The translations under genes were made by a program, and so were the position numbers. Below are positions 24,505 through 34,023 of a stretch of DNA of 64,000 nt, piece after piece. Positions within the stretch are counted from its first letter, which is position 1; each line of letters starts with the position of its first letter. The notes under the pieces were generated by a model. It made no database searches. It worked only from the letters and a program-made list of their open reading frames with translations, and had not been told where the DNA came from. Origin of the DNA: Hawksworthiomyces lignivorus (Eukaryota; Ascomycota; Sordariomycetes; Ophiostomatales; Ophiostomataceae); the NCBI GenBank assembly GCA_002917075.1, contig NTMA01000003.1:496001-560000 (forward strand), read 5' to 3'.

Positions 24505-26428
24505 ATGCGGAACGAGGTCCTTGTTCTGCTTGCCGCAGCAGCGGCCTCCCCGGCGGTCGCGCAGTGGAGTTGCGGCGGCACCCAATATGCCGTTGGGTCC
24601 TTGAAATTCTCCCCGGAATGTACTCAGGCGGTGCAGTCGTGCGTGAAGCAGTTCGAGGCGGACGTCAGCAACGACAACTGCCAGAGCCCCGCTGGCGACC
24701 TCTTTATGCAGCAGCAGCCGTCGGGAGGCAACAACAGCGATGTGGCGACCGCGTTCAGCGACATCATCAGCCACTGTCTGGCGGACGGATACACCACTGC
24801 TACGTGGTATGCTGACGGCCAGTGGTACTGGGCAGCGGCCGAGTCTGCCTGCTACAACTTCACCATGCCCGGCATCCCCAAGGACCGGTCTACGCCTTTC
24901 CAGCAGCGCCTTACGATCCACAGCGAGAATGGTGAGTTTCTCACGCTTGCGCTTTGGCATGGCATTGCTATTTTCCAAAGTGGCGAACATTACATCAACT
25001 CTATTCCAATCAAGGCGTGCTAATTGAGGTTATTCCCAAAATACAGCTGTCTCCGTGGGTTGGAACACGTACGAGGAGATCAAGGAGCCCTGCGTGCAGT
25101 ATGGGCTGAACCCCAGATCTCTTCCGTGGAAGCAGTGCTCCAAGTCTTCCATCACCTACCCCACCTCGCGCACCTACTCGAACGTGGTCACACTTTCGAA
25201 CCTGTCGCCTGGCTCGACTTACTACTATAAGATCCAGTCCACGAACTCCACTGTCGACCAGTTCATGGCCCCCCGCACTGTTGGCGGCAAGGAGCCCTTC
25301 GCTGTGGCTGCGGTCATTGACATGGGCGCGTATGGCACCGACGGCTTCACCATCAACTCCAACAGCGCCAAGAGAGGCGAGTCGATCCCCAAGATAGAGC
25401 CGGAGCTGAACCACACCACCATCTGGCAGCTGGCCAACTCCATCGACAAGTTTGATTTCATCCTGCACCCTGGTGACTTTGCCTACGCCGACCAGTTCCA
25501 GGAGGTCCTGGGCCTCCAGTCCGACCCCGCCAATGGCTACGAGACCATCCTAGAGCAGTTCTTCGAGCAGCTGGCCCCCATCTCCGGCCGCAAGCCGTAC
25601 ATGGCCGGTCCGGGCAACCACGACGCGGACTGCGTGGAAAACTCCAACCCGGGCGCTTCTTGCCCCGTGGGCCAGACTAATTTCACAGACTACATCAACC
25701 GCTGGGGTCGCATGACCCCGTCTGGCTTTACCACCAAGTCACGCGTTCCGGCGGCGCGCAACAGCAACAAGCTGGCGCTGGAGTTGTCTAAGACGCCCTT
25801 CTGGTACTCGTTCGACTACGGCATGGTGCACTTCATCATGATCAACACGGAGACCGACTTTCCCAACGCGCCAGACGTCTCCCTAGGCGGCCCGTTCGGC
25901 TTCACCAACCAGCAGCTCGAGTTCGTCAAGGCTGATCTTGCCTCCGTCGACCGCACCGTCACGCCGTGGGTGGTTCTCGGCGGCCACCGCGCCTGGTACT
26001 CCACCGGTGGCAGCGGCAACATCTGCAGCCCGTGCCAGGCCGCCTTCGAGCAGGTCATGTACACTTACGGTGTCGATCTAGCCATCTTCGGCCATGTCCA
26101 CAACTCTCAGCGCTACCTGCCCATCTTCAACAACACCGTCGACCCCAAGGGCATGGACGACCCCAAGGCGCCCATGTACATTGTTGCCGGCGGTGCCGGA
26201 AACATTGAGGGCCTGGCCGCTGTCGGCACCAACCTCACCGGCAACGTGTTCGCATATGCGGACGACTTCAGCTTTGCGACCATCAACTTCCTGGACGCCC
26301 ACCACCTGCGCGTGGACTTCATTCGCTCAGCGACTGGCGAAGTGCTGGACTCTTCTACCCTGTACAAGTCCCACAAGGACCAGTTTGTCTACCAGCAGAT
26401 CCCCGGCAAGAGCCCCTGCAGACCTTAA
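24505..26428 (+). CDS. Secreted purple acid phosphatase (metallophosphoesterase)
   Basis: Exons 24505-24931 and 25047-26428, joined across a 115-bp GTGAGT...ACAG intron, give 602 aa, a normal length for fungal purple acid phosphatases. The ATG at 24505 starts a good signal peptide (MRNEVLVLLAAAAASPAVAQ); an upstream in-frame extension is not needed. After a Cys-rich N-terminal region comes a fibronectin-like N-terminal domain (about 128-220), then the dimetal site: D234 in DMG, D286 and Y289 in GDFAYAD, N333/H334 in GNHD, the GGH motif, and H492/H494 in GHVH. The Tyr is the charge-transfer ligand typical of the purple class. It likely hydrolyses phosphomonoesters outside the cell for phosphate scavenging. 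Strong C-ending codon bias suggests high expression. Confidence 0.93.
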
Positions 26429-27215
26429 GCACATGGCTCAGCGCATCTTCCCTAGTTCCATATCCTTCGTCCTGCAAATGGCAGTAATCTCTTATACATA
26501 GGATATTTTATTAAAAATTACGTGGAAGTAGAGACTTCAAGACTCCAATAGAACGGCGATGTGTCAATTTGCACGCTACAGCAAAACTTATTCTTACCTT
26601 CTCGAAATGTGCAATGCATGCCTCGAGAATTTGTCGCTCATAGTGTAAACTTGTTGCTGTAGTATGGGCAGGATGGTCACCTATTGGGATAACTATCTGC
26701 AGAGACAGCCAGAGAGAAACAGAAGGTGATTTACAACGCTTTTTATCGCATAATAAAAGAAAACTTCTAGAAATTTGACTATTTATGACGGGTTTTCCGC
26801 TGTGATCACGCCTATTCTGTGCTGGAATGCTTCTACTTAGGTAATCCAAGCACGCCATGTCGTCAAGAATTGTGCCGCAGTTGTATTCGGGTTTGACGGG
26901 TTAGTGGCTATCATCTAAGCTAGAATTGCCATGTTTATCAAAGCGCAGGTTTGAAACATGGTGCGGAGATATACTATGAAGACGTCACATCAGCGGAGGT
27001 TTCAATTTCTTCGGTGCCTAACGCAACGGTGACCCAAGAAATTTGGTGCTCTGTGAAAGTTTGTGACCACATTGCAGAATTTCTTGCCTATATAGGATAA
27101 GATCTAACCAAGAAAGCAACTTATATTCTCATTCTAGAAACATTGCAGCATAACATTCATTTTTCAACCCTCAGATTTGCACGGCCCTGACTGTTTTTGG
27201 TGCATCAATCTCAAA
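26429..27215. other. Intergenic
   Basis: 3' flank of the phosphatase gene and promoter of the acetyltransferase gene. No supported ORF or repeat. Confidence 0.5.
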
Positions 27216-27993
27216 ATGGCTCCATTCACGATCTCTCGTTGCACAGTCGCCGATGGCGCAGCGCTGAGCAGGAACAACATGTCCGCGTTCTGGGAAGATG
27301 CAAACTGGGTTTTGGCATGGCGACATACAACCCTCGAGGAGCACATTGTCCAAATGGCCAAGAGGATCCCGCGCAATCTATTGAACGACCGGACAACGTT
27401 ACGACACCAAAAGGCTATCGACTCTGAGACTGGTAAGCTCTTGGGCTACATTCGCTGGATTTTACCCAAGTCTTATGCCACCACCGCGGACGGCGAAGCC
27501 GTGTGGCCCGAAGCCCAGGTCCCGGTGGTTGATCCAGAAGAGGAGGCTGAAATCCGGCGCGCTGCTGCAACGGTCGTATGGAATCCGAATCACGATGCGG
27601 ATGTGCTGGATGTTCCGGTTCAGCGCATAAAAGCAGATATCCTGAAAAGGAAACCTTATTTTCGTGCGTAAACCTGAAGCGACCAGCTCAACAACGTCGA
27701 GCAGAGTATTCGATTCTAACAAATTTACAGGGCTGGATTATTTGGCTGTTCATCCAGAAAATCAGCACAACGGAATAGGGACAGCATTGGTTCAAAGCGG
27801 CATGAAACAGGCGGAAATATTAGGCTTGGATATCTTCGTTCTTGCTTTCAAGGTTGGACTGGGCGTTTACAAGCGACTAGGGTTCCATATCGAAGAACAG
27901 CTCATACAGGATGATTCCATGTATGGAGGTGATGGAGAATACGCCATTTATTTTATGACGTATATTAATAGTGACAAAAGCAATATACAATGA
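27216..27993 (+). CDS. GNAT-family N-acetyltransferase
   Basis: Exons 27216-27663 and 27731-27993, joined across a 67-bp GTGCGT...ACAG intron, give 236 aa. The acetyl-CoA-binding motif A is clear after the junction: Tyr-Leu-Ala-Val-His-Pro-Glu-Asn-Gln-His-Asn-Gly-Ile-Gly-Thr-Ala, with the Q/R-x-x-G-x-G core, followed by the motif-B region with Tyr-Lys-Arg-Leu-Gly-Phe. The N-terminal half (Phe-Trp-Glu-Asp, Trp-Arg-His) is typical of fungal GNAT proteins of unknown small-molecule specificity. An upstream ATG at 27177 is in frame, but the start at 27216 gives the usual short N-terminus. Cytosolic; substrate unknown. Confidence 0.88.
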
Positions 27994-30234
27994 TGGTTTG
28001 TTTTTTCTAGTTATCGCATTCCCATTGTGCGGAAACCGATTCAATATCAATTTGAGAGTAGCAGTTGTTGTTAACCTGGTACGTAAGTAGCTGAATGAAA
28101 GACGTTACACCGTGTTTATGCTTGATCCTGTGTCGTTATGAGCCTGTCCTAAGTTTCAGAGCCATGGTAGGTATCTACTGAACTCAGCAATCATGGTAAC
28201 AATGTCGCATGTTGCTACGCGGTAGTTAGAGATAAACAGATGCCCGCCACCTCATGTCCGCTTCGCCTTACCGCTAGCATAGTAACATGTAAAGCCTATC
28301 TAAGTCTGCAATCGCAGTATGGCTGGGGTCCTTGCTAGAGCTAATCCGTGTCGGTGGAGGTGGCAAACAATGGCATCAACCAAAGCACGTTAGTGTTGAG
28401 AATGACCACAGCTCCTCCATTGTGATAAAGTGCAATATAGATATCTGCAGTGCTGATGTCGATTCCAGCTTCCACCGGATCCAGAAGTCGCAGAATCCGT
28501 CTCAGATCTTAAAGGTAACAAGTTAGAAATCTATGGATAGATGTTCGATGAGTGCACCCCAAAACGTAATCTGGTATGGGACTGCGATCGAAACCAGGTC
28601 TGCCAGATTTGTCGGTAGGCAAATTACGCTACTATTTGTTTAACCGTATGGCTAGGGACTAAATACTCCGTACAGTTCGGAGAAGTCTTCAGCAAATTTT
28701 GAGAAGTCTTCAGCAAATTGGTGTGGGACTTTAGCGGAGAGTTGCCTGGGTTAGGTATGGGAATGCGGCTAAGTTAAGACTCGGGGCAAAGCAGTGGCTT
28801 AGCATCGCAGAATGCGGGAGTTGACACTACGGAAAATAAATGCTAGTCATTGCGTGTGCGTTCCTGGCGGCTCGCTATCTAGGTTTTAAAGCTTGGTATT
28901 TCATCAGCCTTCCCCCACGCAGCTATTGGCAGTTAGCAAAGCCTCATATTCATGATGAGGCCGCCATTATTACAACATAAACTACCTAGCCTCATGTAAT
29001 GCCTACTTTCGATGCACGTAGCGAAAAGCTCAAAGTTCAATTACACAGCATTCGTCCTTAGTAAGCTTTTGAATGCGCGTCATCTCCTACCGGTTTGACG
29101 CGCCACATATTGCGGCAGGGGTTGCTATTCGCCGTGACACGGATTCACTCACCTAAAACCGTTTCTGAAATGAGTTTGGCTTACAGCAGTGCTCCACAGG
29201 CGATGCTTGATTTATTGATTTCCAAATTAAGCATCCAAAAAAAAAGTAGATTATTTGGTCGAGCCTCCAGTGTCTGTGGGGTTAGGTTCCAACGGCCAAT
29301 ACACAACGTCTACGAAGTACCCCCTGAGCGGCCGTTCCTTTTCCCCTTCTCAACACCTCAACGCACTGTCTGTCGCCTATACAACTCAATCGCAAGCAAA
29401 TATGATCTGAGAAAAAAAATTCCTCTAAAATATAAAATACATAATAAATACTTGATGCCGGGCATGTTATGGTCAGTTTAGTGACTATGTTCTTATTTTC
29501 TTATAGTGACAGCTAAAGGCGCCAGGCACAACAATGCAGCTCTGGGAAATGACGGAAAGCTGCCAATCACAAGGCCGTAGAATGTCATTTTGTATGATGC
29601 GGACCCTAGCTCTGCCGCCCCCTCGTATCACTTTTCCAATAGTCTCTCTTTGCGTGTCTGCGCTGTTCTTAAGAAGTACATAGATTGATAGCGACCTATG
29701 CCAAGAAAAAAGACCTGCAATTGTATTCCTTATATTTATCTACTTATTTTTCGAAGACAGAGAAATCAATGTCTTTGTTTTGCTTACTACGCAACCAGGA
29801 TGATACTATGTACGTCTGTGTGGTCCGGTAGAATTATTACCATCTATTGGTTTCCCTATTTGGGTCTATGACCAGCCCAATGTCCATTTTGGAACCAATA
29901 TTGAGAATGCAGACGGTCATTTTGGTGCTAGTTTCTTCATGGCCTTTCATTTCCACTTCTTTGCTGAAGTCCTAGTCTTTAGCTTTTCTAATAAATACAA
30001 GTGCATTGCCGTCTCGTACGGTGTTTCTCAAATTATTGTACTGATGTGTTTGTCTTTCAACCTTCTTGTCGCTCGTTATATGCATAAGGACTTTGGTCCC
30101 TTTTTTTAACATTAATTTTTAATAAAAACGAAAATTCTAAATTCCCTTGCTCACTCTTTTTCTCGCCGTTCAACTTATACACTTAATAAAGCATACAACA
30201 AAGCATCGAGCTTGTCTTTGAGCTTTTGGGCACG
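27994..30234. other. Gene-poor region
   Basis: A minus-strand relic frame at about 28341-28508 reads as a membrane-like fragment (ISTADIYIALYHNGG) reminiscent of the multi-pass families nearby; it has no start. A TACTCCGTA-type palindrome occurs near 28662 and the 22-bp sequence nearby is tandemly repeated (GAGAAGTCTTCAGCAAATT, twice at 28679-28720). The rest shows no supported gene. Confidence 0.4.
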
Positions 30235-30939
30235 ATGAAAGGCTTCCAGCTTCTGGCCATAGGCTTCCTCTCTGTGGGCACAGCCTTTGCATCCCGCTGC
30301 AAACCGTCTCCTGTTCCGTCTTCATCGACTTCGATTAGCAGCTCCAGCAGCGCCGTTGCTGTTAGCTCGTCTTCTTCACCGGCTCCTTCGTCTTCGTCGT
30401 CAAGCCGTGTCTCTTCCTCGTCCACTGTTTCTGTCTCTGTTTCAGCCTCCCCATCCAGCAGCCTGTCACCGTGTGCGAACTTTGTCAAGAATGGCGATTT
30501 CGTCAACGGACTGACTGCCTGGACGGTGACCGCGGGCCTGCCGAGCGCGGCGACTGCCACTGCGAGGTCTGACGCCGCCGCAGGATTTTGCAAGGGATTC
30601 GATACCTGTCTTGAAATGAACGCTGATGGCACCAACTTGAATATCGCGCAGACTTTGGCGGGACTGACGCCAAATGCGGTGTACAAGTACGAGTTCCAGT
30701 TCTTGGCTACATCCCAAGCCAGCACGGACGCCCAGCTTGTCTGCGGAGTCGACCTGCCCGACGGCCCGAATCTGTTAATAGCGCTTGGCGAAGAGCCTGC
30801 CGGTACCTGGGTGACCCTTTCGGATGTGTTTATTGCAGGTTCTTCGTCTGTCACCTTCGGCTGCACGCTGACAGCGTCAACTGATACAGACGTAGGAATC
30901 TACGACTTGGGTCTATTTCTAAACTCTTGTAACGTATGA
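30235..30939 (+). CDS. Secreted protein with Ser-rich linker and carbohydrate-binding-like C-terminal domain
   Basis: Single exon, 234 aa, starting at the first ATG (30235). A signal peptide (about 1-20) is followed by a roughly 55-residue Ser-rich, likely O-glycosylated linker, then a C-terminal domain (about 80-234) beginning Cys-Ala-Asn-Phe-Val-Lys-Asn-Gly-Asp-Phe and continuing Gly-Leu-Thr-Ala-Trp-Thr-Val, the opening pattern of galactose-binding-like/CBM jelly-roll folds. It has five Cys after the linker. No GPI signal is seen. It probably binds a wall or substrate polysaccharide outside the cell; this is inference from fold resemblance only. The long minus-strand frame across it is a shadow of the Ser codons. 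Confidence 0.75.
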   Translation: MKGFQLLAIGFLSVGTAFASRCKPSPVPSSSTSISSSSSAVAVSSSSSPAPSSSSSSRVSSSSTVSVSVSASPSSSLSPCANFVKNGDFVNGLTAWTVTAGLPSAATATARSDAAAGFCKGFDTCLEMNADGTNLNIAQTLAGLTPNAVYKYEFQFLATSQASTDAQLVCGVDLPDGPNLLIALGEEPAGTWVTLSDVFIAGSSSVTFGCTLTASTDTDVGIYDLGLFLNSCNV

Positions 30940-31566
30940 GCAGCTAGAAATAATTGGGTAAGGATTGTGGTAATAGGTGTTTGGTCCTTAAAAAACAGCT
31001 GTATATATTGCGAGACACTAACGTTCCGGCTACTGGGAAAGCACAATGTAAACAGGGAAAGGTTCTGGGCACAAAAACCACATAGCAAAACAACACAATC
31101 TTGCCTTGCATCGACATGATCAGTGACTGAATCATTACCATAAACTATGACTTTTTTTCTGTCTTGCTAAGACGTACGGTTTTGAAATGTGTATTTCGCG
31201 GCTTAAAGAAATTGACAAATTCAATACGGAAAGGCAACTTGAGGGATATAAGCAATGAGGAGGCAATAGACCAGTAAAGGCACAACTTAAGTTTACTTTT
31301 ATTTTTCTCTACTTCATCAATGTAACAGACGTCTTTGAGAGGAATCTTCAGCACTTGAGACTTGAGATATATTAGTGTAAGGATCTAATGTTCTCTTGAG
31401 ACGCTATTTAACAATATGTTTTGTCATGGGCAATACATACTCGTACGTTCGCCCCCTCCTCCTTTTACAGCCATTCGCCCCTGTAAACAAAATAACTCTG
31501 ATTGATCTGATTGGCCGGTCTCGACTATCACATGATTTAGCTGATTTCACGATATCTTTATATTGA
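30940..31566. other. Intergenic
   Basis: 3' flank of the secreted-protein gene; short minus-strand frames only. No supported gene. Confidence 0.45.
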
Positions 31567-31647
31567 GTTATAAGGTACTGTTACATGTGTCCAAGGGGAT
31601 TAATCCTTTTTGTACTGGTACAGTGGCTTAGTGGCATCACTCGACAC
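31567..31647 (+). repeat. SINE-like short repeat, copy 1
   Basis: An 81-bp unit starts GTTATAAGGTACTG and carries TGGCTTAGTGG, which fits the pol III box A consensus TGGCNNAGTGG. A second copy lies at 31788-31866 and a fragment at 41064-41092. No box B (GGTTCGA-type) was found, so any SINE would be truncated. Confidence 0.4.
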
Positions 31648-31659
31648 TTTACTATGAGG

Positions 31660-31907
31660 TGTCAAGTCAGTTTGATTAGAGCCATTGATTAGAAGAGGCC
31701 AAAAAATATCCTGGAGGGAGTCAGCGCGAGGAGCCCTCTCTATATGGTGCTATATACAGTGTCCAGCCATCGTATCTCAGTTGTTAAGTTATAAGGTACT
31801 GTTACATGTGTCCAAGGGGATTGATCCTTTTTGTACTGGTACAGTAGCCTAGTGGCATCACTTGACATCAGTGATAAGCTTGCGGTATTATATAGGCACC
31901 ACTCAAC
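31660..31907 (+). mobile_element. LTR-like element, diverged copy interrupted by an insertion
   Basis: It begins TGTCAAGTCAG and matches the 8220 element through the CCCTCTCTATAT block, then is interrupted by the second SINE-like unit and resumes with GTGATAAG...GGTATTATATAGGCAC...ACTCAAC. No target duplication remains. The nesting implies the LTR-like family is older than at least this SINE-like insertion, unless a local duplication produced it. Confidence 0.55.
31788..31866 (+). repeat. SINE-like short repeat, copy 2 (nested)
   Basis: Close match to the unit at 31567 over about 79 bp, with a box A-like AGCCTAGTGG. It lies inside the diverged LTR-like element. Confidence 0.45.
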
Positions 31908-32609
31908 CGTAGTTACATTCCGCTGTGCTCCTCTAGGTCCTTTATCCTCTCCCATTAGATTAGCACATACTTTACTTTGTAACCAGATATGAGGGGGTTC
32001 GGATGACGCATCCATTGACGTATATATCCATCCTCACCTCTTTACTTACCACCTGCCACGTAACAGTTACCACTTGTCATCTACTTTCATAATCCAATTC
32101 CGTTAGTAGTTATTCTCTCTCACCTTTGGTGCAAGTAACCGATGGCTAAAGTCAAGCTGAATGCGAGGCATCGCGATATGATCTAAAGGCGGAATACTTG
32201 GACGCGATTTCATCTGCCTCGTTGACAGAGCTGGTCAAAATGGGGAAGAGATCACTCAAGTGTCTATCTCGGTCCTCTTGAAGACATGTCTGGCTGCGAG
32301 AAGGTCCGTCTTGGAAGAAAAGTCGAGGATCCTAGGTAAGTTGTTATAATTATCTGTGAGTGTGTCCTACGTCGTTCCTACACCCAACTGGATTAAATTT
32401 TGTTTGTCAAACTATTGTGAAATAGCCTGGGATTCGGCTGAAGCCTTAAAGGACTTTCAGGATTATCCTTTATATATCGAATTTCTACGGAGTTTAGGTT
32501 ATAAAAATAAAAGTAAACTCTTTACAAGTCTTCAGTAAATAGTTACTAGATTATCTTTCGACGCAAGTGAGAATGCGTCCGATTATCATTACAGTTGTAT
32601 AACGACTAA
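31908..32609. other. Intergenic, probable coding relic
   Basis: A frame around 32157-32276 (YDLKAEYLDAISSASLTE) has gene-like composition and stops at TGA. It may belong with the Asp-run ORF downstream as one degraded gene. Nothing else is supported. Confidence 0.3.
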
Positions 32610-32861
32610 TATTTCAAAATTCTATATATCGGTGAGCCGGACCCCGAGCGAGAAGAAGCCTCAGTCCGAGAGCCTGGCGCATACGAGCTCTGGGCTGAGA
32701 CAGTGGCGAAGACAATGGCCCCGGTTGCGGCCTGGGAACAGGAGCGTTGGGATATCGAGATACCACCATGTTGTGTTTTTGTCGCGAGATACATAGATGA
32801 CGACGACGACGACGACGACAGTGACACCGAATTTGCTGACTTGTTTAGTAAACGTCTCTAG
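32610..32861 (+). pseudogene. 83-codon ORF fragment ending in a poly-Asp tail
   Basis: A GC-richer island in AT-rich DNA. The frame opens after TAA (32607) with no good start and ends with a run of eight Asp, then SDTEFADLFSKRL and TAG. The body (EPDPEREEASVREPG, then VAAWEQERW) has the composition of a real protein C-terminus. Unrecognised; probably a last exon or remnant. Confidence 0.35.
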
Positions 32862-33657
32862 CTTTTTACCAGTAAAACTGTAAGCCTTTTTTTACCAGCA
32901 GACAGTATAAATTCTAGCTTTTGGCCAGCAACCCCCCTTCTTTTTTACTACTAAATTTCTTTTTCCAGCAAAAACACTTAACAGCAAAAGCATTTTATAG
33001 CAGAAACATTTAATAGTAAAAAAATTTAACAGCAAATCCCTTGCGCTTTTTTTTTCTCTTACCAACAAGCTCTTCTGAGAGAAAAAAGTGTTTTTATTAC
33101 TAGCAAAAAATTTTTAATACCAACTGTCTAAGCCTTTTTGTTAGAAAATTTTCCACATATAAAATCTAGTACATACTTTTTCTAATATCGTATACTACAG
33201 ATATTTAACACTATAGATTTCTTACCTACCTGCCAAGGATAGAAGTCACTTATATATAAACGGAGTACGACTACCCTCCGGCAGCAATACAATACAGAAA
33301 GAACGAGAGAGAGGGAAAAAGATGGTCTCTTTAATTGGTTAAAATAAATTGGCCCCTGCAAGGTCTAATCTGACACCTGGAGTGTATTACCTACACAAGT
33401 CCAAAGTACTAGTACTCCTACGTGACAAACCCCTCACTGCAGAGCCACATGCCTACTGAAAATGATGGCTAGAACAGCGCCTCCTGCCTTTAACTTTTAT
33501 GCCTTAATTAATGGCGCTGATTTTATAAAAGATAGAATGATTTGCGATAAGCTCTCAAACCCACAAGTGCATATCTCGTTTACCTCGTTTAAGCCCTAAC
33601 ACGAGCTTGAGGATGTTTTTATATGGAACAGATTTGAGGACGAAAGCTTTTGTCTAG
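32862..33657. other. AT-rich, repeat-bearing region
   Basis: T-rich DNA with repeated CAGCA/TAGCA-spaced TTTT blocks at 32870-33130 and repeat family 2 copy B. No gene seen. Confidence 0.4.
33397..33500 (+). repeat. Dispersed short repeat, family 2, copy B
   Basis: It shares AAACCCCTCACTGCAGAG, GCCTACTGAAAATGATGGC and AGAACAGCGC with copies A and C. An AAAGTACTAGTACT inverted repeat precedes it, as in copy A. Confidence 0.5.
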
Positions 33658-33918
33658 CTTGATAGGTGGCAGCAACACCATCTTATCCGCACACTACACC
33701 GTTTCGGTTACCGTCGTGGGGCTGTGTTTACTGCTACTGCCTTGGCAGCGTTTGCGCCTGGGCAAATTGGCGCATCCTGGCAGCCTTGGGATGGACATGA
33801 CGGAGGCTGTGGTGCCCGCTACGGATTCGGCGAGCCCCCTTTTATCATCCTTTCGGAGACACCGCATATCCCAGATGAGTTTGGATACCTTGGGAATGCG
33901 AGCATAAATTCAGCGTAA
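33658..33918 (+). CDS. Small unidentified ORF, Gly/Trp-rich
   Basis: A GC-rich frame runs from after a TAG (33655) to TAA at 33916-33918, about 86 codons, without an ATG; a GTG at 33724 is the first possible start. The last 65 residues are compositionally protein-like, with WQPWDGHDGGCGARYGFGEP followed by PHIPDEFGYLGNAS. It could be the last exon of an unseen gene or a relic. It ends about 100 bp before the membrane-protein gene on the same strand. I do not recognise the family. Confidence 0.3.
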   Translation, partial: LDRWQQHHLIRTLHRFGYRRGAVFTATALAAFAPGQIGASWQPWDGHDGGCGARYGFGEPPFIILSETPHIPDEFGYLGNASINSA

Positions 33919-34023
33919 GGGACTGAGATCATTTATCATTTTGTAAGGGTTAAACTTTCAAGATGTCGTCAACTCTTCCACCTAGTTTCGGTGCTGCTTT
34001 CGCAGTGCACCGTCGACGCTTCT

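Noticed and set aside
30183..30866. 227-codon minus-strand frame
   Set aside because: Shadow of the secreted Ser-linker protein on the + strand, which has a signal peptide and ordered domain.
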